Below, piece by piece: positions 6,920-17,430 of a DNA stretch of 64,000 nucleotides. A program made the translations under genes and the position numbers. Below the pieces are notes generated by a model, which ran no database searches, was not told the DNA's origin, and saw only the letters and a program-made list of their open reading frames with translations. The stretch's first letter is position 1, and the number at the start of each line of letters is the position of its first letter. Origin of the DNA: Streptomyces sp. 1331.2 (lineage in GTDB: Bacteria > Actinomycetota > Actinomycetes > Streptomycetales > Streptomycetaceae); assembly GCF_900199205.1 (NCBI RefSeq), contig NZ_OBMJ01000002.1, positions 372,001 through 436,000 on the forward strand, read 5' to 3'.

Positions 6920-9900
6920 GTGGCGCAGCGTCTGGACCAGCTGTTCGCGACAGCAGTGCACGGGAACGGTGACCGGATCGCCGTGACCTGCGGCGAGGAG
7001 ACGATGACCTACCGGCAGCTGGACGCGGCGTCCGCGCGGGTGGCCCGGCGGCTGCAGGAGCGCGGCATCGGTCCGGGCACCAGGGTGGCGGTGTGCATGA
7101 GCCGCAGCACGGGACTGCTCGCCGCCCTGCTCGGCGTGGTGCGGGCCGGGGCCGCCTACGTGCCCCTGGACCCGGCGCATCCCGAGGAGCGGCGCAGCCA
7201 CATCCTGCGCGACTGCGGGGCAGCGCTGGTCCTGACGGACGCCGACACCGACACCGCCGACACCGCCGACGCACGTGGGAACGGGTCCGGCAGTTTCCGG
7301 CCCGTCCCGCTCGTCGACGGCGATGCGGTCTACACCATCTACACCTCCGGTTCCACCGGCCGCCCCAAGGGCGTGACCGTCACGCACGGCGCCCTGGCCA
7401 ACTTCCTGTCCTCCATGGCGCAGCGGCCCGCACTGCCGCAAGGGGCCACCCTGGTGGCGGTCACCACCGTCGCCTTCGACATCGCGGCCCTGGAGCTGTT
7501 CCTGCCACTGGCCCTGGGCGGCCATGTCGTCATCGCCACCGCCGAGGAGAGCCGCGACCCGCGCGCGCTGGCCGCCCTGATCCGCTCCACCCGCGCGGGT
7601 GCCCTGCAGGCCACGCCGGCGACCTGGCGGATGCTGCAGAGCGACGACTGGCAACCACCGCGGGACTTCACCCTGTTGTGCGGAGGCGAGCCCCTTCCCC
7701 CGGACCTGGCGCGATGGTTCGGCCGCTGCGGCGCAAAGGCCTGGGACCTGTACGGGCCCACGGAGACCACCATCTGGTCCAGCACGGCGCTGCTGGACCA
7801 CACGGGGGCCGTCGCAGGCTGGTGGCCGGTGGCCCGCACCACGCTGCGCGTGCTGGACGAGGTCCTGCGTCCGGTGCCCGACGGGCAGCTCGGGGAGGTG
7901 TTCATCGGCGGGGCCGGCCTGGCCGCCGGCTACCACGACCGGCCCGCGCTGACGGCGGAGCGGTTCCTGCCGGATCCGTACGCCGACGGCGCGCGCCTGT
8001 ACCGCACCGGTGATCTCGGCCGGTTCCGGCCGGACGGAAGCCTGGAGATCGCGGGCCGCACCGATCACCAGGTCAAGATCCGTGGCCATCGCGTCGAGCT
8101 GGGCGAGATCGAAGCGGCCGCCCTCGCCGTCCCGGGCGTGCGCATGGCGCTCGCCCACCCCTGGCCCGACCCGGCGGGCGGCATCCGGCTGGTGCTGTAC
8201 GTCGTGCCACGAGGGCCCGGCGCACCGACGGCGCGGGACTTGCGCACCGCACTGGCCCGCGCCCTGCCGGCGTACATGCTGCCCTCGCAGTACGTGACGG
8301 TGGACGCGTTCCCCCTCACCCCGAACGGCAAGGTCGACCGCGCACGGCTGCCCCGGCCCGGAGACGGCGACGGCAGCAGGCAGGTGCCCGCCCCGCAGGC
8401 TCCCGCCACGCAGGCCGAGCAGTTCCTGGCCGACGCCTGGTCCGCGGTGCTGGGGGTGAGCGGCATCGGGCGTGACGACGACTTCCTGGACCTGGGCGGT
8501 CACTCGCTCGCCGCCGCGGCGCTGAGCGCCCGCATCCGCACCGTCCTGGGCCTCGACGTCAGTGCGGGGGAACTGCTGCGGCACGCGACACCGGCCGCGC
8601 AGGCCCGGCTGCTGGGGCGCGCCCCACGGGTCGCCGAGGGGGTCACGGAGCGAGCCGCGGCGCAGCAGCCCGATGCCGTCGGTGACCTGCCCCTGACGTC
8701 GGCCCAGCAGCGCGTCCTGTTCGCCGAGTCGGTGCGCACCGGCGGATCGTCCTACGCCACGTCCGTCGCCTACCGGACGACCGGGGCGCTCGATGCGGCC
8801 GCCCTCGACCGCGCCGTCCAGGCCGTCGCCGCCCGCCACGAGGCCCTGCGCTGCCGTTTTCCCGCGCCGCGGCCCGGCGGCGCGCAGGTGCAGCGGATCG
8901 AAGCCGCGGCGAGCATCCCGGTGACCGTGCTGGCAGGCCGTCCCACCCGGGCGCAGGCGCTGCGGCTCCTGGAGGACGCGGCGCGCCGGCCCTTCGATCC
9001 CGAGCGAGGCCCGCTGCTGCGCGTGGTGGTGGCCCGTACCGGCGAGCAGGAGACGCTGATCCTGTTCTGCTGGCACCACCTCGTCTTCGACGGCTGGTCC
9101 CTGGGCCTGTTCCTGGACGACCTGGGCACCGCCTATGCCGCCGCCCTGGGCGACGGCCCGCCGCTGCCCCCGCCGTCCGCCCGCTACGCCCAGGCCGTCG
9201 CCCTGCAACGGGCCCTGCACGACGCCCCGGCCACCGCCGGGCAGCTCGACTACTGGACGGGCCGGCTGGCCGGGCTGCCCGAGCTGTGCACCGTGCCCGA
9301 GGACCGGCCCAGGCCACCCGTCCAGTCCGCGCACGGCGCGCTGGCGACCGCGGAGGTGCAGGCGCCGGCCGGCACGGCGTTTCGCCGGCTGTGCCGGGCC
9401 GGGCACGTCACCCCGTACACCGGACTGCTGACCGTGTTCCTGGCGCTGCTGGGGCGGTACGCGAACAGCTCCGACGTGGTCGTCGGCACCCCGGCCGCCG
9501 GGCGCTCGCACGTCGAAGCGCAGCAGGTCGTCGGCCTGTTCGCCAACACGCTCGCGCTGCGCGCCGACCTGGCCGACGCGCCGACGTTCGCCGCGCTGTC
9601 CGCGCGGGTCAGGGACGTCGTCTACGAGGCCCTGGAGCACCAGGACGTCCCGTTCGAGCGGGTGGTCGAGGCGCTGCGCCCGCAGCGCAGCCTCGGCCAC
9701 AACCCGGTGTTCCAGGTGCTGTTCACCCTTGAGGGCGAAGAGGCGGGCCGGCTGCGGCTGGCCGGGACACAGGCCGAACCGGTGCACGTCGACGCCGGCG
9801 CCTCCCGCTACGACCTTGCGGTCACGGTCCGCGAGGACGAGGACGGCCGTCTCGCTCTCGCGGCGGAGTACGCGACCGATCTGTACGACCGGGCCACCGT

Positions 9901-12900
9901 CGAGGGCATGCTCACGCACTACGCCGGGATGCTGGCGTACGTCGCGGCGGCGGGCGGCGGGGCCGACCTGGCGACGGCGCTCGCCGCCGCCGCGGACCAG
10001 TCGGCGCCGGCCCGCTGGAACAGCACGGCCATGGCGCCGCCCGCCGCGGACACCGTGCACGCACTGGTGCGGCGTCAGGTGCAAGCCGCCGAAGACCGGA
10101 TCGCCGTACGGCAAGGGTCCCGCACGATGACGTACGGCCGGCTGGGAGCAGAGGCCGACGCGCTGGCCCGGGAGCTGGTCCGGCGCGGGATCGGCCGCGG
10201 CGACGTGGTCGGTGTCTGTGCAGAGCGCGATCTTCCCCTGCCCGTCGCCCTGCTCGCCGTGCTGGCCTGCGGTGCGGCCTATCTGCCGCTGGACCCCGCG
10301 TATCCGCCGGCCCGGCTGACCGCGATCCTCGAGCAGGCCCGCCCGCCGCTGGTGCTCGTCACCGGCGCCACCTGCGGCCTCGTCCCGGAGGGGGGTCATG
10401 AGCTGCTGCGCGTCGACGCCGCCGTCCTCGCACCGGGCCCGGCGCCCGCCCTGCCGGTGGTGATGCCGGACGACGCCGCCTACGTCATCCACACCTCCGG
10501 CTCGACCGGCACCCCCAAGGGCGTGTGCCTGCCGCACCGGGCGCTGGTCGACCTGACCCAGTGGCAGCTGCGGGACCAGCTGGGCGGGGTGCGCACGGCG
10601 CAGCTGGCCTCGATCGGCTTCGACGTCCACTTCCAGGAGATCTTCATCCCGTTGGCCTCCGGGGAGAAGTGCTCCTCGCACCGGAGGAGGCGCGGCGCGA
10701 CCCGGAACAGCTGTACGACTGGCTGTCGCTCACCGACGCCGAGCAGGTGATCTGCACGCCCACCCTGTTCGCCGCCTTCGCCGCCGAGGCCCGCCGGCGC
10801 GGTCGGGTGCCCGCGGGGCTGAGGGAGGTCACCACGGCCGGGGAGCAGCTGCGGCTGACCGCCGACATCCTGTGGGTGCTGCGGCACGGGTCGTTGCGAC
10901 TGCACAACCAGTACGGGCCGTCGGAGACGCACGCCGCAACCGCTCTGCCCGTGCCGCAACCGGACGACGCCGCCGAGCTCGCGCCCCCGCCGATCGGCCG
11001 GCCCGTGGGCAACAAACGCGTCCACGTCCTGGACGAGCACGGCCGGGAACTGCCGGTGGGCGTGCCCGGGGAGCTCTACATCGCCGGTGACGGCATCGCC
11101 CACGGGTACCTGGGCATGCCCCGGCAGACGGCCGAACGCTTCCTGCCCGACGCGTTCGGCACGGTTGCGGGCGCCCGGGTGTACCGCACGGGAGACCTCG
11201 GGCGCTGGCTGTACCGCGGGGTGCTGGAGCACCGGGGCCGGGTCGACGACCAGATCAAGCTGCGCGGTGTGCGCATCGAGCCCGGCGAGATCGAGGTGCT
11301 GTTGCACCGGCATCCGGCGGTGCGCAGCGCCGCCGTGGCCGTGCGCGAACCACTGCCGGGCGAGCCGGTGCTGACCGCCTACGTCGTGCCCGAGCCCGGG
11401 GCCGAACCGGACGCGGCGCAGCTGCGCCGCTACCTGTCCGAACGGCTGCCGGCCTTCGCGGTGCCCTCGCGCTACGTGACGCTGGCCGAGCTGCCGCTGA
11501 CCTCCAGCGGCAAGGTGCACCGGGCGGCGCTGCCGATGCCGCCGCGCGCCGACGCCGCTCCCCGCACGGACCGCCTCGCACCGCGCACCCCGCTCGAACG
11601 GGAGATCGCCCGGGTGTGGGCCGAGACGCTGGGGGTCGCCGAGGTCGGGGTGCACGACGACTTCTTCGTGCTGGGGGCCATTCGCTGCTCGCGGCCCACC
11701 TGGTGGCGCTGCTCAACCGCACCGCGGACACCGGCCTGCACCTGCGCGATGTGTTCGCCGCACCGACCGTCGCCGCTCTGGCCACCGTCGTGGAGCAGCG
11801 GCGCCAGGCCCGGGGGCGGGTGCCCAGGAGCCGCTCGGCGGCGACCACGAGGGCCGGACCCGTTGTCCTTCGCCCAGCAACGGCTGTTGTTCCTGGACCT
11901 GATGCACCCCGGCGACACCGAGTTCCTGCTGCCGCTGACGCTACGGCTGCGCGGCGCGCTCGATGCGCAGGTGCTGCGGCGTTCACTGGACGCGCTGAGC
12001 GCCCGCCACGACATCCTGCGCACCCGCTACCCCGCCGAGCGGGGCGAGCCCGTGCCGCTGGTCGATCCCCCGGGGACCGTTCCCCTCGCCCGGGAGGACC
12101 TGTCGCAGCTGGACACCGCGGAGCGCCGGCGGCGGCTGCGGGACATCGCCGCCTCCGAACGGGACACCCCGTTCGACCTGGCCCGCCGGCATCCCTGGCG
12201 GGTACGGCTGGTGAAGCTGGCCGACGACGACCACATGCTCTTCCTGACGTTCCACCACATCGGAAGCGACGCCACCTCACTGGACACGCTGCAACGCGAA
12301 CTGCTGGAGCTCTACACGGCGCCAGGCGTTCCGGCGGACGGCGCCCGACCCCCGCAGTACGCGGACTACGCCCGCTGGCAGCGCCGGCACTGGGACGAGG
12401 AGTTCGTCGCACCGCTCGTGGAGCACTGGAAGCGGACCATGGCCGGCTGGAAGCCGCTGGACCTGCCCATCGACCGTCCGCGGCCCGAGGTCTGGCAGCC
12501 CGAAGGTGAGACGCTGGACTTCGCCCTGCCCGACGGGGCGTGGCAGCGGCTTGCGGGCGCGGCCCGGCGCGGCGCGGCCACACCGTACATGGTGCTGCTC
12601 ACCGCCTTCGTGTCGGTACTCGCCGACGTCTGCGGGCAGGACGACATCGTCCTCGGAACCCCGGTGTCCGGACGTGCGCACCCGCAGGCCGCGACGATCC
12701 CCGGATCCTTCGTCGACCTCGTGGTCATCCGCGCGGACGCATCGGGCGCGCCCACCCCCGCCGAGCTGCTCGCCCGGGTGCGGCGAACCGCCCTGGACGC
12801 CTTCGCCCACCAGGACCTGCCGTTCGACCGTCTGGTACGGGAACTGCGCCCGCCGCGGGACCCGTCCCGGCCCCCCGTCGTCGACGTCGTCTTCAACTAC

Positions 12901-13164
12901 ATCGAGAACACCGAACCGCTGCCCGCGCCGCCCGGACTGTCCGTGACCGCTCACCTCGCACAAAGCCGCACCACCAGCCAGGACCTGGAACTGACCGTGC
13001 GCCGCGGCCCCGACGACCGCCTCACCGCCGAGATCCAGTACGCCGCAGCCCTGTTCACCCCCGGATCCGTACGCCGCATCGCCGACGCGTTCCTCGACGC
13101 CCTCGACGACATCGCACCGGAGAGCGAACGCTGCGCCCCATCCGCCGAAGGGAGCCCCCAGTGA
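6920..13164 (+). CDS. NRPS 1: A(Gly)-T-C-A-T-C, with frameshifts in the sequence
   Basis: The start is GTG 6920 after CAGGAGAC. Approximate domains are: A1 6930-8360, T1 8410-8620 (LGGHSL), C1 8680-10010 (HHLVFDGWS), A2 10040-11560, T2 11580-11790 and C2 11860-13110. There is no N-terminal C domain, so this is the initiation protein. The A1 specificity residues read DILQLGLIWK, the canonical glycine code. The A2 code is about DVQITAQAAK, in the FDVxFQE/NQYGPSETH subfamily that includes proline-like and capreomycidine-like codes; its substrate is unassigned. The terminal C2 has HHIGSDA, with Ala replacing the last Gly of HHxxxDG. The frame breaks near 10668 (a G missing in GAGAAGTGC), near 11680 (five G instead of six in the LGGHSL codons) and is restored near 11850. 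Domain content is complete across the breaks, so sequencing error is likelier than decay. No epimerisation domain is seen. Confidence 0.88.
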
Positions 13165-16100
13165 ACTCCGCCACGAACGACAGCACCACAGAAGGCCGTC
13201 TGCTCGCCCGGCTGCAGGCCGCCCGCACGAGCAGGACCACCCCCGCCGGCGGCCGGCTGCGCCGGGCCCCACTGTCCTTCGCCCAGCGCCGACTGTGGTT
13301 CCTGGACCAGCTGGACCAGGAAGGGGTCGACTACGTTCTCCCGGTGGCCTACCGGCTGCGCGGGCAGCTGGACGTCCACGCACTGGAGCGAGCCTTCTGC
13401 GCGCTGGTGCGCCGCCACCACACGCTGCGCACCCGCTTCGCCGTCGGCGCGGACGGCGAGCCCGTCCAGATCATCGAGGACCCCTGGCCCGTGCGCGTCG
13501 AGGTGGTGGACCTGTGCGACGAGAGCGGCGACGCGGACCGGCAGGCCCGGGTACGCGCCCTGGCGGCGCGCCAGGCGGGCACCCCGTTCACGCTGACCTC
13601 GGCACGGCTGCTGCGCGTCACCCTCGTGCGTACCGCCGACGACGAGCACGTCCTGTTGCTCGCCCTGCACCACATCGTCTGCGACGGCTGGTCGATCGAG
13701 GTGCTCATCCGCGACCTGTGCGCGCTGTACGCCGTGGAGTCGGGTGCGCCGTCCCCGCCCGCACTGCCGGAACTTCCCCTGCAGTACGCGGACTTCACCG
13801 TCGACCAGCAGGAGCGCCTGACGGGGGAGTCCTTGGAGCGGCAGCTGCGGTACTGGCGGGAGAACCTGGTCGGACTGGAGCCGCTGGAGCTGCCCAAGGA
13901 CCGGCCGCGCCCGGCGGTGCGCTCGGGCGCAGGAGGCGAGGTCAGGTTCGCCGTCCCGGCCGACGTGGCCGTCGCGCTACGGGAGTTGGCCCTGCGGCAC
14001 GAGGTGTCGCTCTTCATGGTGGGGCTCGCCGCCTTCCAGACGGTGCTCGCGCGCTGGAGCGGCCAGTCGGAGGTGACGGTCGGTTCCCCGATCGCCGGCC
14101 GTAACCGGGCCGAGATCGAGAATCTGGTCGGGTTCTTCGTCAACGACCTGGTGCTGCGCACCGATCTGGACGGCGACCCCACCCTGACCGAGCTGTTGGA
14201 GCGCGTCCGCACGACCTGTCTGGGGGCGTACGCCCACCAGGACCTTCCCTTCGAACGGCTCGTGGAGGAGCTGGCCCCGGACCGGGACCTCAGCCGCAAC
14301 CCGCTCTTCCAGGTCGTGTTCATGCTGCAGACCGCATCCGAGCAGGAGCACTGGTCGCTGCCCGGCCTTCAGGTGGAGCCCGTCACCCTCGAAGGGGCCC
14401 GTTCCAAGTTCGACCTCTCGTGCGCCGTCGCGGAGAGCGACGACGGCGGGCTCACCGGCGAACTGTTCTACTCCACCGAGCTGTTCGAGCCTGCAACGGC
14501 CCGCCGCCTGGCTGATCACCTCGTGCTGGCGCTACGCGCCATGGCCCAGGACGCCCAGCAGCGGATCGGTACGCTCGACCTGCTGTCCGCCGAGGACCGG
14601 GATCTCATTCTCGGACCGTACAACGACACGACCAGGCCCTACCGCGACGACGTGGCGGTGCACCGGCTGGTGGAGGAGCAGGCGGCGAGGACACCCGACG
14701 CCGTTGCCGTCACGGACGGCACCACCCACCTCACGTACCGGCAGCTGGACGAGGGTGCCACCCGGCTCGCAGCCCTGCTGTACGCGCACGGAGTCCGTCT
14801 GCAGGACCGCGTGGCGCTCTGCCTGGACCGTGGGCTGGACACCGTCGTGGCGGTGCTCGGCGTCTGCAAGGCGGGCGGAGTCTACGTGCCGATGGATCCC
14901 GACTACCCCGACGAGCGGCTGGCCTTCATGCTGCGGGACACGGACGCATGCCTGGTGCTCACCCAGGAGCGCCACCGAGCGCGGCTGACGCGGCTGAGCG
15001 ACATGCCGGCCCTGCTCATCGACCAGGCGGGGGCGCAGGACGCGGGTGAGGTTCCCGTCATCGACGTGGGCCCGGACCACCTCGCGTACATCCTCTACAC
15101 CTCCGGTTCGACCGGCGAACCCAAGGGCGTCATGATCGAGCACCGGTCGATCTGCCGGCTGGTCGACTCCGCCTCCCTGGCCGAGGTGAGCGCGTCGGAC
15201 GTGGTCGGCCAGACCAGCAACTTCTGCTTCGACGTCTACACCCACGAGTGCTGGAGCGCGCTCACCCGTGGCGCCACGCTCGCCGTCGTGGCCAAGGAGG
15301 CACTGGTCGACAGCGCCCGGCTGGCCGACACCGTGCGCAGCCTCGGCATCACCACCCTGTGGCTGACCTCGGCCCTGTTCAACCGGCACCTCACCGAACG
15401 CCCCGACATGCTGGCCGGATTGAAGACGGTCCTGTACGGCGGCGAGGCAGTGGAGCGCTCCGTCGCCGACGCGGTCATCGCCGGCCCGTGGGCGCCGGGC
15501 CGACTCGCCAACTGCTACGGCCCCACCGAAGCCACGGTCTGCGCCGTGCGCCACACGGTGGAAGCCACGGACGAGCACCGGCCCACCATGCCGATCGGGC
15601 GGCCCCTCGACAACACCGAGGTGTACGTGATGGATCCGACGGGCCGGCTGTCCCCCGTCGGAGTGCCCGGCGAACTGTGGATCGCGGGGCCCGGCGTCGC
15701 ACGCGGCTACTGGAACCGCCCGGCCCTGACCGAGCAGCGCTTCGTCCGGCACCCCTTCTCCACGGCGTCCGGGGCCCGCGCCTACCGCACGGGCGACCTG
15801 GTCCGTTGGCTGCCCGGCGGCCGTCTGGAGTTCCTGGGGCGGGTGGACGACCAGGTGAAGCTGCGCGGGCAGCGCATCGAACCGGGCGAGATCGAGTCCG
15901 TGGTGGCGGCCGACGAGCAGGTGGTCTCGGCCGTGGTCGTACTGCGTGCCGTCGGGCCGGAGCAGCACCTGATCGCGTACTACGTGCCGACACCGGAAAG
16001 CACCCGGACCGGGCAGGAACTGCGCGAGCGGTGCCGCCGCAGCCTGCCGTCCTACATGGTGCCGACCTGGTTCGTCGCGCTGGAGAGCCTGCCGCTGACA

Positions 16101-16400
16101 CCCAACGGCAAGGTGGACCGTCGCCGACTGCCGATACCCGAGGCCACCGAAACCGACGGCTACGCCCCACCCCGCGACGACGTGGAACAGGTCATGGCGG
16201 ACGTCTGGCGTCACGTGTTGGGAGTGCAGCGGGTCGGCATCCACGACAACTTCTTCGATCTCGGCGGTCAGTCGCTCCAGATCGTGCGGATCACCAACCG
16301 GCTGCGCGAGCAGGGCATCGAATTGACGATCCGGCAAGTGATGCAGCACCAGACCATCGCCCGCCTGTCCGAGGCCGCCGACCGGACCTCACCGGAGTAG
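13161..16400 (+). CDS. NRPS 2: C-A-T module
   Basis: This is a 1079-residue single module. The GTG start at 13161 overlaps the NRPS1 stop by 4 bases (GTGA). The C domain (about residues 35-480) has an intact HHIVCDGWS. The A domain (about 500-990) shows YTSGSTGEPKGV, NCYGPTEA, YRTGDLVRW and NGKVDRR. The T domain has LGGQSL with phosphopantetheine Ser1038. The hand-aligned code is about DVHWLGCVCK, which I cannot assign. Because NRPS1 already ends in a C domain, two C domains follow each other at this junction. Either the NRPS1 C works with the detached A-T protein at 27971, or one C is a modifying or inactive domain. Confidence 0.93.
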   Translation: MNSATNDSTTEGRLLARLQAARTSRTTPAGGRLRRAPLSFAQRRLWFLDQLDQEGVDYVLPVAYRLRGQLDVHALERAFCALVRRHHTLRTRFAVGADGEPVQIIEDPWPVRVEVVDLCDESGDADRQARVRALAARQAGTPFTLTSARLLRVTLVRTADDEHVLLLALHHIVCDGWSIEVLIRDLCALYAVESGAPSPPALPELPLQYADFTVDQQERLTGESLERQLRYWRENLVGLEPLELPKDRPRPAVRSGAGGEVRFAVPADVAVALRELALRHEVSLFMVGLAAFQTVLARWSGQSEVTVGSPIAGRNRAEIENLVGFFVNDLVLRTDLDGDPTLTELLERVRTTCLGAYAHQDLPFERLVEELAPDRDLSRNPLFQVVFMLQTASEQEHWSLPGLQVEPVTLEGARSKFDLSCAVAESDDGGLTGELFYSTELFEPATARRLADHLVLALRAMAQDAQQRIGTLDLLSAEDRDLILGPYNDTTRPYRDDVAVHRLVEEQAARTPDAVAVTDGTTHLTYRQLDEGATRLAALLYAHGVRLQDRVALCLDRGLDTVVAVLGVCKAGGVYVPMDPDYPDERLAFMLRDTDACLVLTQERHRARLTRLSDMPALLIDQAGAQDAGEVPVIDVGPDHLAYILYTSGSTGEPKGVMIEHRSICRLVDSASLAEVSASDVVGQTSNFCFDVYTHECWSALTRGATLAVVAKEALVDSARLADTVRSLGITTLWLTSALFNRHLTERPDMLAGLKTVLYGGEAVERSVADAVIAGPWAPGRLANCYGPTEATVCAVRHTVEATDEHRPTMPIGRPLDNTEVYVMDPTGRLSPVGVPGELWIAGPGVARGYWNRPALTEQRFVRHPFSTASGARAYRTGDLVRWLPGGRLEFLGRVDDQVKLRGQRIEPGEIESVVAADEQVVSAVVVLRAVGPEQHLIAYYVPTPESTRTGQELRERCRRSLPSYMVPTWFVALESLPLTPNGKVDRRRLPIPEATETDGYAPPRDDVEQVMADVWRHVLGVQRVGIHDNFFDLGGQSLQIVRITNRLREQGIELTIRQVMQHQTIARLSEAADRTSPE

Positions 16401-16407
16401 GGAGGCC

Positions 16408-16451
16408 GAAAGCCACACGATCGCCGCACGATACGCAGCCGATAGCGCGGC
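16408..16451 (+). promoter_or_regulatory. 11-bp direct repeats upstream of the second operon
   Basis: GATCG, GATAC and GATAG start at 16419, 16430 and 16441, with a weaker GAAAG at 16408; all are spaced exactly 11 bp. The array falls between the NRPS2 stop (16400) and the aminotransferase-like gene at 16510. It is the same design as the arrays at 68 and 27879, which marks the start of a separately controlled transcription unit running through NRPS3. Confidence 0.6.
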
Positions 16452-16509
16452 ACCGACACTCAAGCTCAGCAAAAGCCCGACCGGACAAGCGAGGTGGAGG
16501 TCCGCCGAC

Positions 16510-17386
16510 ATGGCCAACCCTGCTGTTGCCATGCCCAGCCGTGAGCGGCACTCATGCCGCACCCCGGCCGGGGCACACCCGTGCGGCACCCTGCGCCTCG
16601 GCAAGCGGCCCGGGACCGGGTGGCGGTACGAGCCGGCCACCTCCGGCGATGACCTGCGCGACGCCGGAACAACGTTCCGCCCCGACGCCGGAGTGCACGT
16701 ACGCCTGCGCCCCGACGGGGCGCTGGCGGCACTGCGCCCCGACTTCCTCGCCACCCGCTTCGCCCGCGCCGCACGCCGGCTCCGGTTCCCCGACGTGCCC
16801 CCGGCGCAGTTCCTCGGCGCGGTGGAACGGCTGGCGAACCACTGCCGCCCCTGCTGCGCGACCCGGAGTCCGCCCTCTACCTGCGCCCGGCCCTGGCCGC
16901 CGAACACGACAAGCAACGCTGGGTCTTCCAGCTCTCCGCGTACCTGCTCCCCTCCGCCTTCGCAGCGGGCTTCACCCCCTGCACCTGTGCTGCGACGCGC
17001 AACTACCCCGCGGACTGCACCTGTGCTGGGTGGACGACGCCCAGGAGCACCTGATGCTCACCCCCGTCGCATCCGATGACGTGTCAGCGCTCGCGCGGGC
17101 CAGCGTCGCCGCCCTCGCCCCGCGCTGGGGACTGCGGGTGCGCGAGCGGCACCTGTCGATGACCCAGTGGCACCGGCTCAACCTGCAGGGACGGGTCTCG
17201 GAAGCGTTCGTGTGCGGCGGCCCCGCACTGGTGCAGCAGGTAGCACGGATCGGGCAGGGCCACCGCAGCCGGCCGGTGAGAAGCGGGCAGCCGGGGCCCA
17301 CCGTGATCGCCGCCCGGCGCCACCTCTTCCGGCTCCAGCAAGGCCAGGCCGCCGACCCGGACCGCTGGATGCTGCTCCTGCGGTGA
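16510..17386 (+). pseudogene. branched-chain aminotransferase-like (class IV PLP), lacking catalytic Lys
   Basis: The ATG at 16510 follows a GTGGAGG site. Residues from about 55 onward (VHVRLRPDGALAALRPDFLATRFARAARRL) match the start of the IlvE/BCAT fold. The coding sense continues in frame 3 from about 16845 (PLLRDPESALYLRPALAAEHD) and in frame 2 from about 16980 (LCWVDDAQEHLMLTPV, then VSEAFVCGGPALVQQVARI) to a stop at 17386. The segment that normally carries the PLP-binding lysine (GAAKxxGNYA) is missing between the second and third blocks, about 30-40 residues. A 14-bp direct repeat (CTGCACCTGTGCTG) occurs at 16979 and 17015. The two frame changes might be sequencing errors, but loss of the lysine argues against transaminase activity. 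Confidence 0.6.
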
Positions 17387-17430
17387 AAGCCGGTGACACC
17401 CGTTCCCCGACACGATGGAGACACCCACCC

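Noticed and set aside
6449-10681. A 1410-codon open frame on the minus strand opposite NRPS1, and similar long antisense frames elsewhere
   Set aside because: High-GC genes leave long shadow frames. These translate to Gly/Arg/Val/Gln-rich sequence without domains or ribosome sites, while the plus strand carries complete NRPS motifs.
6920-13164. NRPS1 as a true pseudogene
   Set aside because: All domains and core motifs continue across the three breaks, and two of the breaks look like simple missing G bases. Decay normally brings additional stops and deletions.
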